NCBI RefSeq assembly: GCF_000328765.2
Contig: NC_019954.2
Coordinates: 1,058,501 to 1,122,500 of the forward strand
Direction: 5' to 3'
Length of the DNA stretch: 64,000 bases
Source: Tepidanaerobacter acetatoxydans Re1
Lineage (GTDB): Bacteria > Bacillota > Thermosediminibacteria > Thermosediminibacterales > Tepidanaerobacteraceae
This document shows, piece after piece, positions 1-9,442 of this stretch. Numbering within the stretch: position 1 is the first letter of the stretch; the number at the start of each line of letters is the position of its first letter. Below the pieces are notes generated by a model. The model was not told where the DNA came from. It made no database searches and worked only from the letters and a program-made list of their open reading frames with translations. Made by a program: the position numbers and the translations under genes.

Positions 1-895
1 TCTTTTCTAAAAGCACATCTGTTACATCATGCTTTTCTACCATAGGCACCGGTGTGAGAGGATCCGAATAAAAAGACCTTTCTGAATCAGCGACTATATC
101 ATCGTGCATTTTTAAGCCCAAAGTGGCCAGCAGACTCTTCCAACCATCCAGCGGCACTTTAGGGTCGGTCGGGTCAAAAAAGATTAACATCTTACCGCCA
201 GATTTTATATAATCTTCAAGCAAATCCCTCTCTTTAGATATCAGGTCTTTTTGCGGACCGGCTGCAATAATAAGGTTCGCATCTTCCGGAATTCTGCCTT
301 CTACGGGTAATTCAAGCTGCTTAGAGGTGTATCCCTCGCCTTTCAAAAACAAATTAAACTTGTCCAGATCCGATATAGGACTAGCTTCACCATGACCTGA
401 AAGAAAGTAAATAACGGCATTTGTTTGTTCTTTAAGATTAAGGATGGCTCGAGTTACAGCTTGCTCACCGTTAAAGTCCATTGAATATTGATTTGTACCT
501 GGCGAATAAAGGTTGTATTGACTTATGGTTTGCCTGTGTTTTGCATCTTCAACAACAATAGTGTTGTATTCTTGAACATTATATTTTTTTGCAAGTGCAG
601 GTTCTTTTTGTGGATCAAAAAAACTTACGTCAATTTTTGAAGAAGCAAAATCATATCCTTTTAAAAGATTTTTTATATCACTGCCCGTACTGCTATTTTC
701 GGCGATAAAAGCGGTAATTTTTATCTTTTCATTTAACTGATTTATAACTTCAACAGTTTTTTTGGAAAGCGTAAATCTATGTGATTGTGTTAGATCCCAG
801 CGATAGTGATATTGAGCTGCTGCGATATTGATGCCGACCAATGCAGATATAAGAAAAACTACGACAAATGTATATGAAAGCCCTTTATATTTCAT
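1..895 (-). CDS. GldG-like ABC transporter auxiliary protein (partial)
   Basis: This reading frame starts at ATG 895-893 and runs off the window start, so the C-terminus is missing. The N-terminus has one hydrophobic segment (residues about 5-27). Next comes a stretch of the type seen in GldG/ABC_transp_aux proteins, including SHRFTLSKKT, FLSGHGEAS and GGKMLIFFDPTDPK. In that family the protein is an extracytoplasmic partner of an ABC-2 exporter. It lies 13 bp downstream of the permease gene on the same strand, and the order ATPase-permease-GldG is the usual one. The substrate is unknown. Confidence 0.8.
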   Translation of the reverse strand, partial: MKYKGLSYTFVVVFLISALVGINIAAAQYHYRWDLTQSHRFTLSKKTVEVINQLNEKIKITAFIAENSSTGSDIKNLLKGYDFASSKIDVSFFDPQKEPALAKKYNVQEYNTIVVEDAKHRQTISQYNLYSPGTNQYSMDFNGEQAVTRAILNLKEQTNAVIYFLSGHGEASPISDLDKFNLFLKGEGYTSKQLELPVEGRIPEDANLIIAAGPQKDLISKERDLLEDYIKSGGKMLIFFDPTDPKVPLDGWKSLLATLGLKMHDDIVADSERSFYSDPLTPVPMVEKHDVTDVLLEK

Positions 896-908
896 CTAAT
901 CTTTCCTC

Positions 909-1619
909 CTAGGACCATACTCGCCTTGATACGCTATACATGGATAAAATCAGCGATACCAGTATGATGCTTATAAAATACACGATATGCGTTGTATCAA
1001 TAACACCTCTTAAAAAATCCGTATAGTGTTCAGAAATCGAAAGCGTTTTAAAAAATGAACCCAGCGGTCCAGAAATACTGTCGGAAAGCCAGCTTGATAT
1101 CCATAAAAGCAGTAAAATGCCGAAACCGGATATACTTGCTATTACTTGACTTTTGGCAAAAGAAGAACATAAAATGCCGATTGAAAGGTATGTGGCAATA
1201 AGTAAAAAAAAGCCTAAATAAGTAGCAAGAATAACACCCTTGTCCGGAGCTGAAAGAGCCAGTAAAATCCCAGGATATATAAAAGTCAGTACTGTTATGA
1301 AAAGAAAAAAGCCTAATGCAGCTAAATACTTACCCAGAATTAATTGCGGTACAGTAATAGGTGATGTTAATAAAAACTCCATTGTGCCATCCTGTTCTTC
1401 TTGGGCTAAAAGTTTCATTGTAAGTGCGGGAGCTGCAAATATTAAGATTACTGCAAGATTCATAAATACACCGGAAAGGTCTGCTATTCGAGTCATAAAA
1501 AGCGTCAATGAGAAGAAATAACCACCTAAAGCAAGGATGACAGCACTAATAACATATGCTAGAGGTGAATAAAAAAACCCCTTGATTTCTTTTTTAAAAA
1601 CAGATATTATCGCATTCAT
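909..1619 (-). CDS. ABC-2 type permease, GldF-like
   Basis: The product is a 236-residue membrane protein with six predicted hydrophobic segments. It carries the conserved ABC-2 permease stretch AAPALTMKLLAQEEQDGT before transmembrane segment 3, and the opening MNAIISVFKKEIKGFFYSP is typical of GldF-like subunits. It probably forms the channel of an exporter with the ATPase at 1620-2585 and the GldG-like protein at 1-895. The ATPase stop directly abuts this start, which suggests translational coupling. The substrate cannot be read from sequence. Confidence 0.85.
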   Translation of the reverse strand: MNAIISVFKKEIKGFFYSPLAYVISAVILALGGYFFSLTLFMTRIADLSGVFMNLAVILIFAAPALTMKLLAQEEQDGTMEFLLTSPITVPQLILGKYLAALGFFLFITVLTFIYPGILLALSAPDKGVILATYLGFFLLIATYLSIGILCSSFAKSQVIASISGFGILLLLWISSWLSDSISGPLGSFFKTLSISEHYTDFLRGVIDTTHIVYFISIILVSLILSMYSVSRRVWS

Positions 1620-2585
1620 TTAGTTCGCCTCCCTTTGTGATGCTGCAGTGGGTTCTTCGGTTACAAGTTCTAAGAAGATTTCTTCAAGAGACATAAAAGA
1701 TGATTTCATTTCCAAAATAGGAAAATTATATTCTGCCATCGTATAGAAAAGCGATTCCCTTATATCTTTATCTAATTCAGATTGAACGGTGTATTCGCAT
1801 AAATTTTCCTTTAAAACCTTGCTTACTGTGATGTTTTTAACACCTGAAAGACTCTCTAATGCGGTGCGAATTTTATCTTGAGGGCCTTTTATTTGCACTA
1901 TGATTTCCCGATGCCCCATTAAAGATTTACCTAAATTTTGTGGTGTATTTTCTACTATTAAATTTCCCTTATTGATTATTGCAACTCTGTGACATAAACT
2001 GCTTACTTCCGGCAGTATATGAGAACTTAAAATTACTGTTCGTTTTCCGGAAAGCTCTTTTATAAGCTGCCGTATTTCTGTGATTTGCTGAGGGTCAAGA
2101 CCTACTGTGGGTTCATCCAGTATCAAAACCTGAGGATTGGCTACTAAGGCCTGAGCTAACCCTACACGTTGACGATACCCGCGGGACAGATGACCTATGA
2201 GGCGTTTCTTAACATCGGGAATTCCGACTTCTTCAATGACTCTATTGACGTGATGAGCCTTATCTTTGCCCTTTAAACCTCTTAATTCCGCAGCAAAATT
2301 AATATAATCACAGACCGTCATGTCTTTATAAAGTGGAGGATTTTCAGGTAAATATCCTATATGCCTTTTGGCGGTAACAGGTTCTTTTACTACATCAAAC
2401 CCAGCCACTTTTACAGACCCCGATGTTGGCAGCAGGTATCCGGCAATGATTCTCATGGTTGTAGATTTGCCTGCTCCGTTCGGACCTAGCAGGCCAAGAA
2501 CCTCTCCGCTTCTTACAAATAGGGATATATTATTAATTGCGGTTTTATTGCCGTACTTTTTTGTTATATTAAAAAGTTCAATCAA
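1620..2585 (-). CDS. ABC transporter ATP-binding protein, GldA-like
   Basis: The 321-residue ABC ATPase has Walker A GPNGAGKST, signature LSRGYRQRVGLAQAL, Walker B VLILDEPTVGLDP and the switch histidine in ILSSHILPEV. A C-terminal domain of about 100 residues follows the nucleotide-binding domain, as in GldA/CcmA-type exporters. The start is a TTG with GAGGTG a few bases upstream. It is the first gene of a three-gene leftward operon with the GldF-like and GldG-like genes. Confidence 0.9.
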   Translation of the reverse strand: MIELFNITKKYGNKTAINNISLFVRSGEVLGLLGPNGAGKSTTMRIIAGYLLPTSGSVKVAGFDVVKEPVTAKRHIGYLPENPPLYKDMTVCDYINFAAELRGLKGKDKAHHVNRVIEEVGIPDVKKRLIGHLSRGYRQRVGLAQALVANPQVLILDEPTVGLDPQQITEIRQLIKELSGKRTVILSSHILPEVSSLCHRVAIINKGNLIVENTPQNLGKSLMGHREIIVQIKGPQDKIRTALESLSGVKNITVSKVLKENLCEYTVQSELDKDIRESLFYTMAEYNFPILEMKSSFMSLEEIFLELVTEEPTAASQREAN

Positions 2586-2658
2586 ATCAATGGCACCTCA
2601 CTCTAATGATGTGGAATAATATTTTCCAGCAGGGACAATCTAAAACCGAGGTGAGTTT

Positions 2659-2844
2659 ATGACTAAAAAAAATGAAATTTCCAACCTTACCGAGAAACTT
2701 AAAATAGAAGCAGCTATGGAGTTGGGACTTTTAGAAAAAGCTCAGCTTTTAGGTTGGGACAAACTAACTGCTCAAGAAACCGGTAAAATTGGAGCGTTGG
2801 TCAAAAAAATGCTAAAACATAATCTAAATTATACCACAGAATGA
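2659..2844 (+). CDS. Small acid-soluble spore protein, alpha/beta-like
   Basis: This 61-residue protein matches the layout of minor alpha/beta-type SASPs. It has LKIEAAMELGLLEKAQ, then the helix region WDKLTAQETGKIGALVKKML corresponding to the conserved turn around the GPR protease site. In the family these proteins coat and protect spore DNA. AGGTGAG lies upstream of the ATG. It is divergent from the ABC operon, stands alone, and is followed by a hairpin terminator at 2901-2948. It is shorter and more divergent than the major SASPs. Confidence 0.75.
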   Translation: MTKKNEISNLTEKLKIEAAMELGLLEKAQLLGWDKLTAQETGKIGALVKKMLKHNLNYTTE

Positions 2845-2900
2845 GTCAATTTCCAACCTTGTACATCAAGGTTTAATGCATTATTAAAGCACTTTGATTA

Positions 2901-2948
2901 AAACCACGGAAAAAACTTTAATCACAATTAATTTCGTGGTTTTTATCT
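2901..2948 (+). terminator. Hairpin terminator after the spore protein gene
   Basis: AAAACCACG at 2901-2909 pairs with CGTGGTTTT at 2936-2944, with a 26-nt loop and a T-rich tail. Confidence 0.6.
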
Positions 2949-3060
2949 TTACATAATTCCTTGCGACACTATTACCGTTAAAAGTTAAGCAACAGGGAGT
3001 GATAGTAAGTTATCTTAAGATTATCGTTTGTATGGTATTAATCGAAGGTTATAAAAGATT

Positions 3061-3219
3061 ATGTCAAAAAGCTGCTATGTGATATAATTAATAATTATAA
3101 AATTTAATGCATAATAATTCATCAAAATTGAGCATATTTTATGATGAAGCGCAGAATTACTTAATGCTCGCTGCTGCATAAAAATACATTCTCAAGAATA
3201 CATACTAGGAGTGATAAAT
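3061..3219 (+). promoter_or_regulatory. Promoter and long leader of nhaC
   Basis: TATAAT at 3083-3088 has ATGTCA at 3061-3066 16 bp upstream as a possible -35. The predicted start of transcription leaves a leader of about 120 nt before the TTG start at 3220. The leader holds several short self-complementary stretches, but I do not recognise a known riboswitch class. Apart from this and the terminator at 2901-2948, the gap 2845-3219 shows nothing else. Confidence 0.4.
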
Positions 3220-4599
3220 TTGGCTAAAAGGAAACCTTACTTTTATGAGGCTTTTATTTCTATTGCAGGGTTGATTATTATCATGGGTATATCTTTGGTT
3301 AAATTTAACGCAGATCCGCATATTCCAATGCTGCTGGGTTCAGCCATAGCCGGTGTCGTGGCTGTTAAGGTGGGGTATGATTGGAAGTATATTGAGCAGG
3401 GAATGATTGAAGGTATAACACAAGCACTGCAATCTATCATTATTTTAACCATTATAGGTGTGCTAATAGGTGTATGGATTCAGGCAGGTGTAGTTCCCTC
3501 CATGATTTACTATGGTTTTAATATTTTATCGCCAAAAATATTCCTATTAGGCGCGTTATTGATATGCTCTATTACGTCTTTAGCTACAGGTACTTCATGG
3601 GGAACAGTGGGTACCGTGGGTATAGCCTTGATGGGGATAGGCCAAGGGCTCGGTATCCCTGCTCCCGTAGCTGCAGGTGCTATTATTTCCGGAGCTTATT
3701 TCGGCGATAAGATGTCGCCTCTTTCAGATACTACAAATTTAGCACCGGCGGTGGCAGGTACCGATGTTTTTACACATGTCAGGCATATGTTATATACAAC
3801 TGGCGTAACTTACGTCATCGTTATTATATTATATCTGGTGCTCGGCTTTAAATTTGGAAGCGGTGAAATGACTTTTTCTACCATAAATGAAATCAAAGAA
3901 GGTTTAGAAGCACAGTTTTTTATTAGTCCATTACTTTTAATTCCGCCATTAGTTGTTATAACCTGTGTTGCACTGAAAGCTCCTGCTATTCCAAGCATAA
4001 CCTTTGGTGTGATATTAGGTGCTGTGGAAGCGGCAATATTTCAAAAAGCTGATTTGGGAATGATTATAACTGCCGGTTACTCCGGATATGTAAGCGAAAC
4101 TGGCAGTCAGTTAATTGATGAGCTTTTGACTGCAGGCGGTATGACAGCTATGATGTACTCAGTTTCGTTAACTATTGCTGCTATGATGTTCGGAGGAATT
4201 CTGGAAAAAACCGGGCAAATGGAAGCTCTAATGAAACCTGTACTCAAACGACTGAAAAGTGATGGGAGTTTAATAGCCGCAACCATAGCATCGTGTGTAG
4301 CAACAAACATGATGCTGCCGGAACAGTATATCTCCATAGTAGTTCCGGGCAGAATGTATGCAGATGCCTATAGAGAGCGGGGCTTGCACCCCAAAAACCT
4401 GTCAAGAGCTTTAGAAGATGGAGGAACAATAACGTCGGTATTGGTACCTTGGAATACTTGCGGAGCTTTCATGAAGAGTATCTTGGGAATTTCGGCAGTA
4501 GCCTATGGTCCGTGGGCATTTTTAAATTATATTAATCCCATTGTTTCAATTATTTATGGATTTACCGGATTTACAATAGAAAAAATTGATAAAACATAG
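3220..4599 (+). CDS. nhaC: Na+/H+ antiporter, NhaC family
   Basis: The polytopic membrane protein has about 459 residues and 11-12 hydrophobic segments. The NhaC signature GTSWGTVGTVGIALMGIG is followed by SGAYFGDKMSPLSDTTNLAP, and DGGTITSVLVPWNTCGAF is in the C-terminal half. It exchanges Na+ for H+ (or a related substrate such as malate/lactate in MleN-type members). I place the start at TTG 3220 because AGGAGTG at 3207-3213 is correctly spaced for it but overlaps the upstream GTG at 3211. The gene is monocistronic, with a terminator at 4675-4717. Confidence 0.88.
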   Translation: MAKRKPYFYEAFISIAGLIIIMGISLVKFNADPHIPMLLGSAIAGVVAVKVGYDWKYIEQGMIEGITQALQSIIILTIIGVLIGVWIQAGVVPSMIYYGFNILSPKIFLLGALLICSITSLATGTSWGTVGTVGIALMGIGQGLGIPAPVAAGAIISGAYFGDKMSPLSDTTNLAPAVAGTDVFTHVRHMLYTTGVTYVIVIILYLVLGFKFGSGEMTFSTINEIKEGLEAQFFISPLLLIPPLVVITCVALKAPAIPSITFGVILGAVEAAIFQKADLGMIITAGYSGYVSETGSQLIDELLTAGGMTAMMYSVSLTIAAMMFGGILEKTGQMEALMKPVLKRLKSDGSLIAATIASCVATNMMLPEQYISIVVPGRMYADAYRERGLHPKNLSRALEDGGTITSVLVPWNTCGAFMKSILGISAVAYGPWAFLNYINPIVSIIYGFTGFTIEKIDKT

Positions 4600-4674
4600 T
4601 AAGTCAACAGTATAGCAGGCAAAATACTTAATATTTAGTGTATAAAAAGATATAAAAGTGAATCATAAAGTGAG

Positions 4675-4717
4675 ATAGCAGTCAATAATTGCTAACAACA
4701 TTGACTGCTATTTGTTT
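4675..4717 (+). terminator. Rho-independent terminator of nhaC
   Basis: ATAGCAGTCAAT at 4675-4686 is a perfect 12-bp inverted repeat with ATTGACTGCTAT at 4700-4711, followed by TTGTTTTG. Confidence 0.8.
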
Positions 4718-4758
4718 TGATGAGTAAAATAAAGTATAATTAGGTAGGTGATATACAT

Positions 4759-5373
4759 ATGCACATTTCACAGTATGCAAATCAAATGATATATTCTTAC
4801 GGCTACTTTGGGCTTTTTATTATTCTCTTACTTGAAGGTTTGGGACTTCCTCTGCCTATTCAATTTGCATTTATGGCGACTGCTTACCTAATCCATATCA
4901 ATATCATGTCTGCATTACCGGTAATTGCTACTGCCACCATGGGTAATTTGACTGGTAACATTTTAGCATATTTTTTAGGTCACTATGGTGGAGAACCGAT
5001 TTTTAAAAGCATAAACCGCTTTCTTAGGATAGATGATGAAGATATTAACAAGATTAAAAAGTGGTTTGATAAATATGGGAGCATCACAAATATGGTTAGC
5101 CGATGGATAGGAATCACAAGAACTCCTGCAATATGGGCGGCCGGCCTTTTTAGAATAAATTTTTTTTCATATACTTTATTTTCATTTATTGGCGATTTGC
5201 TGTGGACGATTTTTTGGGTTGTATTATTTGACAAGCTTCAATCAAACTTAAATTGGTTTTTGACTTTGCGGTTAGAATATAAGGTCTTAGGAATATTATT
5301 GATTTTTTCTGCTTTCTATATTTCTTGGTATTGGTTTTTAAGAGTATTTAGGAGTAAAAGAGAAAAAGTATGA
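4759..5373 (+). CDS. DedA family membrane protein
   Basis: The product has 204 residues and four to five hydrophobic segments. Family features are the N-terminal LLEGLGLPLPIQ, the mid-protein GNILAYFLGHYGGEP, and MVSRWIGITRTPAIWAAGLFR. DedA proteins belong to the SNARE-associated/VTT superfamily linked to lipid scrambling, membrane homeostasis and undecaprenyl phosphate recycling. The ATG start is preceded by TAGGTAGGTGAT. The gene appears to stand alone between nhaC and the cobalamin riboswitch. Confidence 0.85.
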   Translation: MHISQYANQMIYSYGYFGLFIILLLEGLGLPLPIQFAFMATAYLIHINIMSALPVIATATMGNLTGNILAYFLGHYGGEPIFKSINRFLRIDDEDINKIKKWFDKYGSITNMVSRWIGITRTPAIWAAGLFRINFFSYTLFSFIGDLLWTIFWVVLFDKLQSNLNWFLTLRLEYKVLGILLIFSAFYISWYWFLRVFRSKREKV

Positions 5374-5550
5374 GTTTCTGAACCCCATCAGTTATAGCTT
5401 TTTATTAACTGTTTACATGAAATATTAAATCCATTGATGCTTAAGGAGCTTGCAAAAAATTGCGGAAGCTCAAGTCCATAATACCTTGTGAAAACAAATT
5501 ATTGAGTATATAATACTAATCAAGGGATAGAAATAAATATATAAATATAT

Positions 5551-5700
5551 GTTTTGACAGGTGCCGCGAGGTTAAAAGGGAATCAGGTGAAAGCCCTGAA
5601 CGGTCCCGCCACTGTAATCGGGGATAAACTGCTATACCACTGAGAAATCGGGAAGGTGCAGGGAATATGATCCGAGAGTCAGGAAACCTGCCTGTTGATG
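5551..5700 (+). promoter_or_regulatory. Cobalamin riboswitch
   Basis: The region has the hallmarks of the AdoCbl-type B12 riboswitch: GACAGGTGCCGCGAGG near the 5' side, GGGAATCAGGTGAAAGCCCTG, the B12-box region CGGTCCCGCCACTGTAATCG, and the 3' part GAGTCAGGAAACCTGCCTG. It lies directly upstream of btuF and of the corrinoid salvage genes. The hairpin at 5751-5785 is placed to act as the expression platform, so cobalamin binding should favour termination. Confidence 0.95.
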
Positions 5701-5750
5701 AAGTACAAGCCTTCGGAAGAAAGGGTGGGTGTACTGCGTGATGAAATAAC

Positions 5751-5785
5751 AGCCCGGTCTTTAAAAAGAAGGTCGGGCTTTTTAA
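5751..5785 (+). terminator. Terminator of the cobalamin riboswitch
   Basis: AGCCCGGTCTTT at 5751-5762 pairs through 12 positions (three G-U) with GAAGGTCGGGCT and is followed by TTTTTAAT. It sits between the aptamer and the btuF start. Confidence 0.85.
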
Positions 5786-5815
5786 TATATTTAAAGAAGG
5801 GAAAGGATAAAAAGG

Positions 5816-6769
5816 ATGAAAAACCATTTTAAAATAATAACAAAAACTCTGATTATTGTAATCATTATCTTATGCATAGTAGGCTGCAAAAATGAATCAA
5901 AAATATCGGAACCTAATCCCCAAAACCATAAAACAAATACGGCATTTCCCATTACTTTGACAGATCAGATGGGAAGAGAGGTAACAATTGAAAAACTGCC
6001 TGAAAGAATAATATCGCTTGCACCAAGCAATACAGAAATATTATTTACTTTGGGCCTTGAAGATAGAATTGTGGGTGTTACTGATTTTTGTGATTATCCG
6101 GAGGCAGCAAAAAGCAAAGAAAAGATTGGCGGTTTTTCAGAGCCTAATATCGAGAAAATAATATCACTGCAACCAGATTTGATACTTGCTACCAGTATGC
6201 ACCAGAAAGCTGTAGAAGAATTGGAGAAATTGAATGTTCCATCGGTAGTTCTTGACCCAAAAGACTTTGAAGATGTATTTACCAGTATAGAAATCATAGG
6301 GAAGGCCACAGGGGTAGATGATAAAGCAGCGGCTGTAGTTGGCGATTTGAAGGCAAGAGTGAAAGATATAGATGATAAGGTTGCAAAACTTACAGCTGAG
6401 AGACCGAAGGTTTATTATGAAATATGGCCGTCACCAATCACTACCGCGGGGCCTGGAACATTTGTCAATGATATAATACAAAGAGCTGGTGGCGAAAATA
6501 TAGCAAAAGATGCAAAAAAAGCTTACCCGCAATACAGCCAGGAGATGATTGTAGCGAAAAATCCTGATATAATCATTTTCTCTCACCACGGTTCCAGTAA
6601 TCAGTCTGCAGAAGATATACTCAATCGCCAAGGCTGGGAAAGCATTGAAGCAATAAAAAATAATAAAGTTTTTTATCTTGAAGAAAATTTAGTTCAAAGA
6701 GCTACTCCAAGGCTTGTAGATGGTTTGGAACAGCTTGCTGAAATGATGCACCCGGAGCTGTTTAAATAA
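5816..6769 (+). CDS. btuF: Corrinoid ABC transporter substrate-binding lipoprotein
   Basis: The 317-residue lipoprotein has a hydrophobic signal and a lipobox IVGC (Cys at about residue 23). A periplasmic-binding fold of the BtuF/FepB/HemT type follows: LPERIISLAPSNTEILFTLG, VVGVTDFCDYP-like VGVTDFCDYP, IEKIISLQPDLILA and PQYSQEMIVAKNPDIII. It captures cobalamin or cobinamide for the permease encoded next. Its position straight after the B12 riboswitch supports a corrinoid substrate rather than iron-siderophore. Confidence 0.92.
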   Translation: MKNHFKIITKTLIIVIIILCIVGCKNESKISEPNPQNHKTNTAFPITLTDQMGREVTIEKLPERIISLAPSNTEILFTLGLEDRIVGVTDFCDYPEAAKSKEKIGGFSEPNIEKIISLQPDLILATSMHQKAVEELEKLNVPSVVLDPKDFEDVFTSIEIIGKATGVDDKAAAVVGDLKARVKDIDDKVAKLTAERPKVYYEIWPSPITTAGPGTFVNDIIQRAGGENIAKDAKKAYPQYSQEMIVAKNPDIIIFSHHGSSNQSAEDILNRQGWESIEAIKNNKVFYLEENLVQRATPRLVDGLEQLAEMMHPELFK

Positions 6770-6851
6770 TGATTAAAACAGCAAACAGCATTTAAGGCTG
6801 TTGACACTATGCAACTTTGCCAGCTCTATTTATTTCAGGGGAGAGAATGTT

Positions 6852-7910
6852 GTGAACAACCACTCTTTAAAAAACACTAAACCCTATACAGTATTTATTT
6901 TTGTAGCAGCAGTAACAGTATTAGGAGCTATCTTTGCTTTGGGGATAGGGACCGTAAACATTCCGCCAAGTAAAGTTTTTAAGATAATTGCTAGTCGATT
7001 GCCATTCTTGGCAGGTAATATATCTAAAAATTGGACTTTTACTGATGAAACAATTATATTGCAACTTCGTCTTCCTAGAATCCTTTTGACTTTTCTGGTA
7101 GGGGCCGAACTTTCTGCGGCTGGTGTAATATATCAAGGTGTTTTCCGAAATCCCATGGCAGATCCTTATATTATAGGTGCTTCATCAGGAGCTTCATTAG
7201 GGGCTTCACTGGGCATATTGTTCTTTTCGGGCATGAAAATCCTTGGGATAGAGTCAATACCATTTTTTGCTTTTGTTGGTGCGGCAGGGACAATATTCTT
7301 AGTTTACAGTCTTGCCAGTGTCGGTGGCCGCACTTATTCTTTTACACTGTTGCTTTCCGGCGTAGCCGTAAGCAGTTTTATTTCTGCTATAGTTTCTTTC
7401 TTTATGTATTTTAGTAATGAAAAACTTCACCAGATATATTTTTGGCTAATGGGAAGCTTTTCTTCCCAAGGATGGAGCGAAGTTTACCTGAATTTCCCCT
7501 ACGGTATTATTGGATTTGCTTTGGCATATTGGAACTTAAGAGAATTAAACATACTGCAGTTAGGTGAAGAAACCGCCTTTTTTACCGGTGTAGATACGGA
7601 AAGGGTCAAAAAAACGGCCTTAGCCTCTGCTTCGCTGCTTACGGCATCAGCAGTGGCCGTTAGTGGTGTAATAGGATTTGTAGGCCTGATTATTCCACAT
7701 ATAACCCGGGTTGTCATTGGACCGGATTATAGGCACTTATTCCCTCTTTCGGCTCTTGTAGGCGGTATGTACTTAATGTTGGCAGATACCTTATCCAGGG
7801 TTATAATAGCACCGACGGAGTTGCCGGTGGGGATATTAACAGCACTTTTTGGCGGACCATTTTTCATTTATTTGCTTTTTCAGAAGAAAAACAAGGATTA
7901 TAGGATTTGA
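6852..7910 (+). CDS. btuC: Corrinoid ABC transporter permease (FecCD family)
   Basis: The BtuC/FecCD permease has about 352 residues and 9-10 hydrophobic segments. Family motifs are LRLPRILLTFLVGAELSAAG, YQGVFRNPMADPYIIG, SGASLGASLG and the GVIGFVGLIIPHITR coupling region. GTG 6852 is the preferred start because GGGGAGAG lies 6 bp upstream; the longer frame from 6801 lacks a ribosome site. It is 80 bp after btuF. The ATPase subunit usually encoded next is absent from this window. Confidence 0.9.
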   Translation: MNNHSLKNTKPYTVFIFVAAVTVLGAIFALGIGTVNIPPSKVFKIIASRLPFLAGNISKNWTFTDETIILQLRLPRILLTFLVGAELSAAGVIYQGVFRNPMADPYIIGASSGASLGASLGILFFSGMKILGIESIPFFAFVGAAGTIFLVYSLASVGGRTYSFTLLLSGVAVSSFISAIVSFFMYFSNEKLHQIYFWLMGSFSSQGWSEVYLNFPYGIIGFALAYWNLRELNILQLGEETAFFTGVDTERVKKTALASASLLTASAVAVSGVIGFVGLIIPHITRVVIGPDYRHLFPLSALVGGMYLMLADTLSRVIIAPTELPVGILTALFGGPFFIYLLFQKKNKDYRI

Positions 7911-7930
7911 AAAAGATAAGGAGAAAAAAG

Positions 7931-8488
7931 ATGAAATCTATTTTTATAACAGGAGGAGCCAGAAGTGGGAAAAGCAGATTTGCTGAAAAAGAGGCTTTAA
8001 AGAGAGGTAATAAAGTTATATATATAGCCACAGCTCAGGCTCTAGACGAAGAAATGGCTCATAGGATAAGTATTCATAAAAAACGAAGACCTGACAACTG
8101 GTTGACGGTTGAGGAACCTCGATACTTGTCCAAGGTGCTTGATGAAATAGGAACTGACGAAAAATATAATGGTTATGATACAATTTTAATCGACTGCATG
8201 GCTCTTTTGGTTTCAAACTGGCTTCCTTTGGAGAGGGTAGAGGATACAAAGTCTTGGGATAGGCTTAGAGCTGACCTTTTAGATGAAATCAAAGCCATGA
8301 TTAAAAATATGAGGGTAATACGGAAAAATATTATTATTGTATCCAACGAAGTCGGTCTTGGTTTGGTGCCTGAATATCCGTTAGGCAGATTATACAGAGA
8401 TTTGCTTGGGGAAGTAAATCAAATAGTGGCGGCTGCAGTAGATGAAGCAGTGTTTATGGTTTCCGGATTACCGATAAAATTGAAATAG
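7931..8488 (+). CDS. cobU: Adenosylcobinamide kinase / guanylyltransferase
   Basis: The product has 185 residues from ATG 7931, which has AAGGAG upstream. It carries the P-loop GGARSGKS at residues 8-15, then YIATAQALDEEMAHRISIHK and RPDNWLTVEEP, and ends with NEVGLGLVPEYPLGRLYRDLLG as CobU/CobP enzymes do. It phosphorylates adenosylcobinamide and transfers GMP to make AdoCbi-GDP, the substrate of CobS encoded at 11885. It overlaps the end region of btuC only if the further-upstream start is used. Confidence 0.93.
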   Translation: MKSIFITGGARSGKSRFAEKEALKRGNKVIYIATAQALDEEMAHRISIHKKRRPDNWLTVEEPRYLSKVLDEIGTDEKYNGYDTILIDCMALLVSNWLPLERVEDTKSWDRLRADLLDEIKAMIKNMRVIRKNIIIVSNEVGLGLVPEYPLGRLYRDLLGEVNQIVAAAVDEAVFMVSGLPIKLK

Positions 8489-8502
8489 GGATTTGTAAAG
8501 GG

Positions 8503-9417
8503 GTGAAACGTTTGTGGGGTAAAGCTATATGCCCTGCCAGCTGTGGGGAAATCGTAGAGGGAACAATAGATGAACGTGATTTTTTAGTAACTTGCCCCAT
8601 AGCGCTTTATACAGAGGTATCGGTTCACTTGGATAGAAATATGATTAAACATATTGATTGCAGCGAGCTTGAACATACTAAAGCAATTCAAGCCGTGGAA
8701 AAAACTCTGACATATTTTGGGATTAAAAAGTTAAAAGCCGAAATATTGATAAATACCGATATACCTTGTGGGGTAGGACTTTCATCAAGCACAGCGGATA
8801 TTACGGCTGCCTGCATTGCAACGGCTCAAGCTTTGGGCAAGAGTATATCCGATGATGTCATAGCCAATATAGCACTTTCTATTGAGCCCAGTGATGGAAT
8901 AATGTACCCGGGTGTAATGATGTTTGACCATATACATGGGACAGTTAGGAAAAGATTGGGTCATATGCCGGAAATGGATGTATATATAATTGATACTGGA
9001 GAACAGGTGGATACCCAGCAATTTAACAATATAAAAGATTTAAAACAAAAAAACAAGCAGAAAGAACCGATGGTCAAGCAGGCTCTGGAACTTACTTTTA
9101 AAGCTTTTGAAGAAGGCAATCTAAAGCTTTTGGGAGAGGCTATGAAAATTAGTGCTTTTGCTCACCAGTCAATACTCTTTAAGCCCCATTTATCTGATAT
9201 TGTTCAGCTTGGAGACAGATATGGTGCAATTGGAGTTAATATAGCACACAGCGGATCTATTGTAGGCATTTTTTTTGAAAAAGGTTATATTATATGCCGA
9301 GATTTTTGGAAAGAAATAGGCGATATAATGCTTAAATATAATCAAACATATCGAATCATACGAACTTGCACGGATAACAATGGACCTAGAATTAGTGAAA
9401 ATTGTTCCAGTGCTTAA
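8503..9417 (+). CDS. pduX: L-threonine kinase, PduX family
   Basis: This is a GHMP-superfamily kinase of about 304 residues. The N-terminal CPASCGEIVEGTIDERDFLVTCP matches PduX, and the GHMP phosphate loop is IPCGVGLSSSTADITA. PduX makes L-threonine phosphate, the precursor used by CobD for the aminopropanol arm of cobalamin. The start may be GTG 8503 or TTG 8512; AGGGGTG at 8499-8505 is better spaced for the TTG. The adjacent cobD gene supports the assignment. Confidence 0.88.
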   Translation: MKRLWGKAICPASCGEIVEGTIDERDFLVTCPIALYTEVSVHLDRNMIKHIDCSELEHTKAIQAVEKTLTYFGIKKLKAEILINTDIPCGVGLSSSTADITAACIATAQALGKSISDDVIANIALSIEPSDGIMYPGVMMFDHIHGTVRKRLGHMPEMDVYIIDTGEQVDTQQFNNIKDLKQKNKQKEPMVKQALELTFKAFEEGNLKLLGEAMKISAFAHQSILFKPHLSDIVQLGDRYGAIGVNIAHSGSIVGIFFEKGYIICRDFWKEIGDIMLKYNQTYRIIRTCTDNNGPRISENCSSA

Positions 9418-9442
9418 CAACTTAGTTTTAGGAGAGAAGAAA

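Noticed and set aside
3089-3219. Ion-sensing riboswitch in the nhaC leader
   Set aside because: The leader is long and has short complementary stretches, but it does not match a Na+ or Li+ riboswitch core I can recognise.
5516-5827. A 103-codon leftward frame over the cobalamin riboswitch
   Set aside because: It lies antisense to a clear structured RNA, has proline-rich low-complexity content and no ribosome site.
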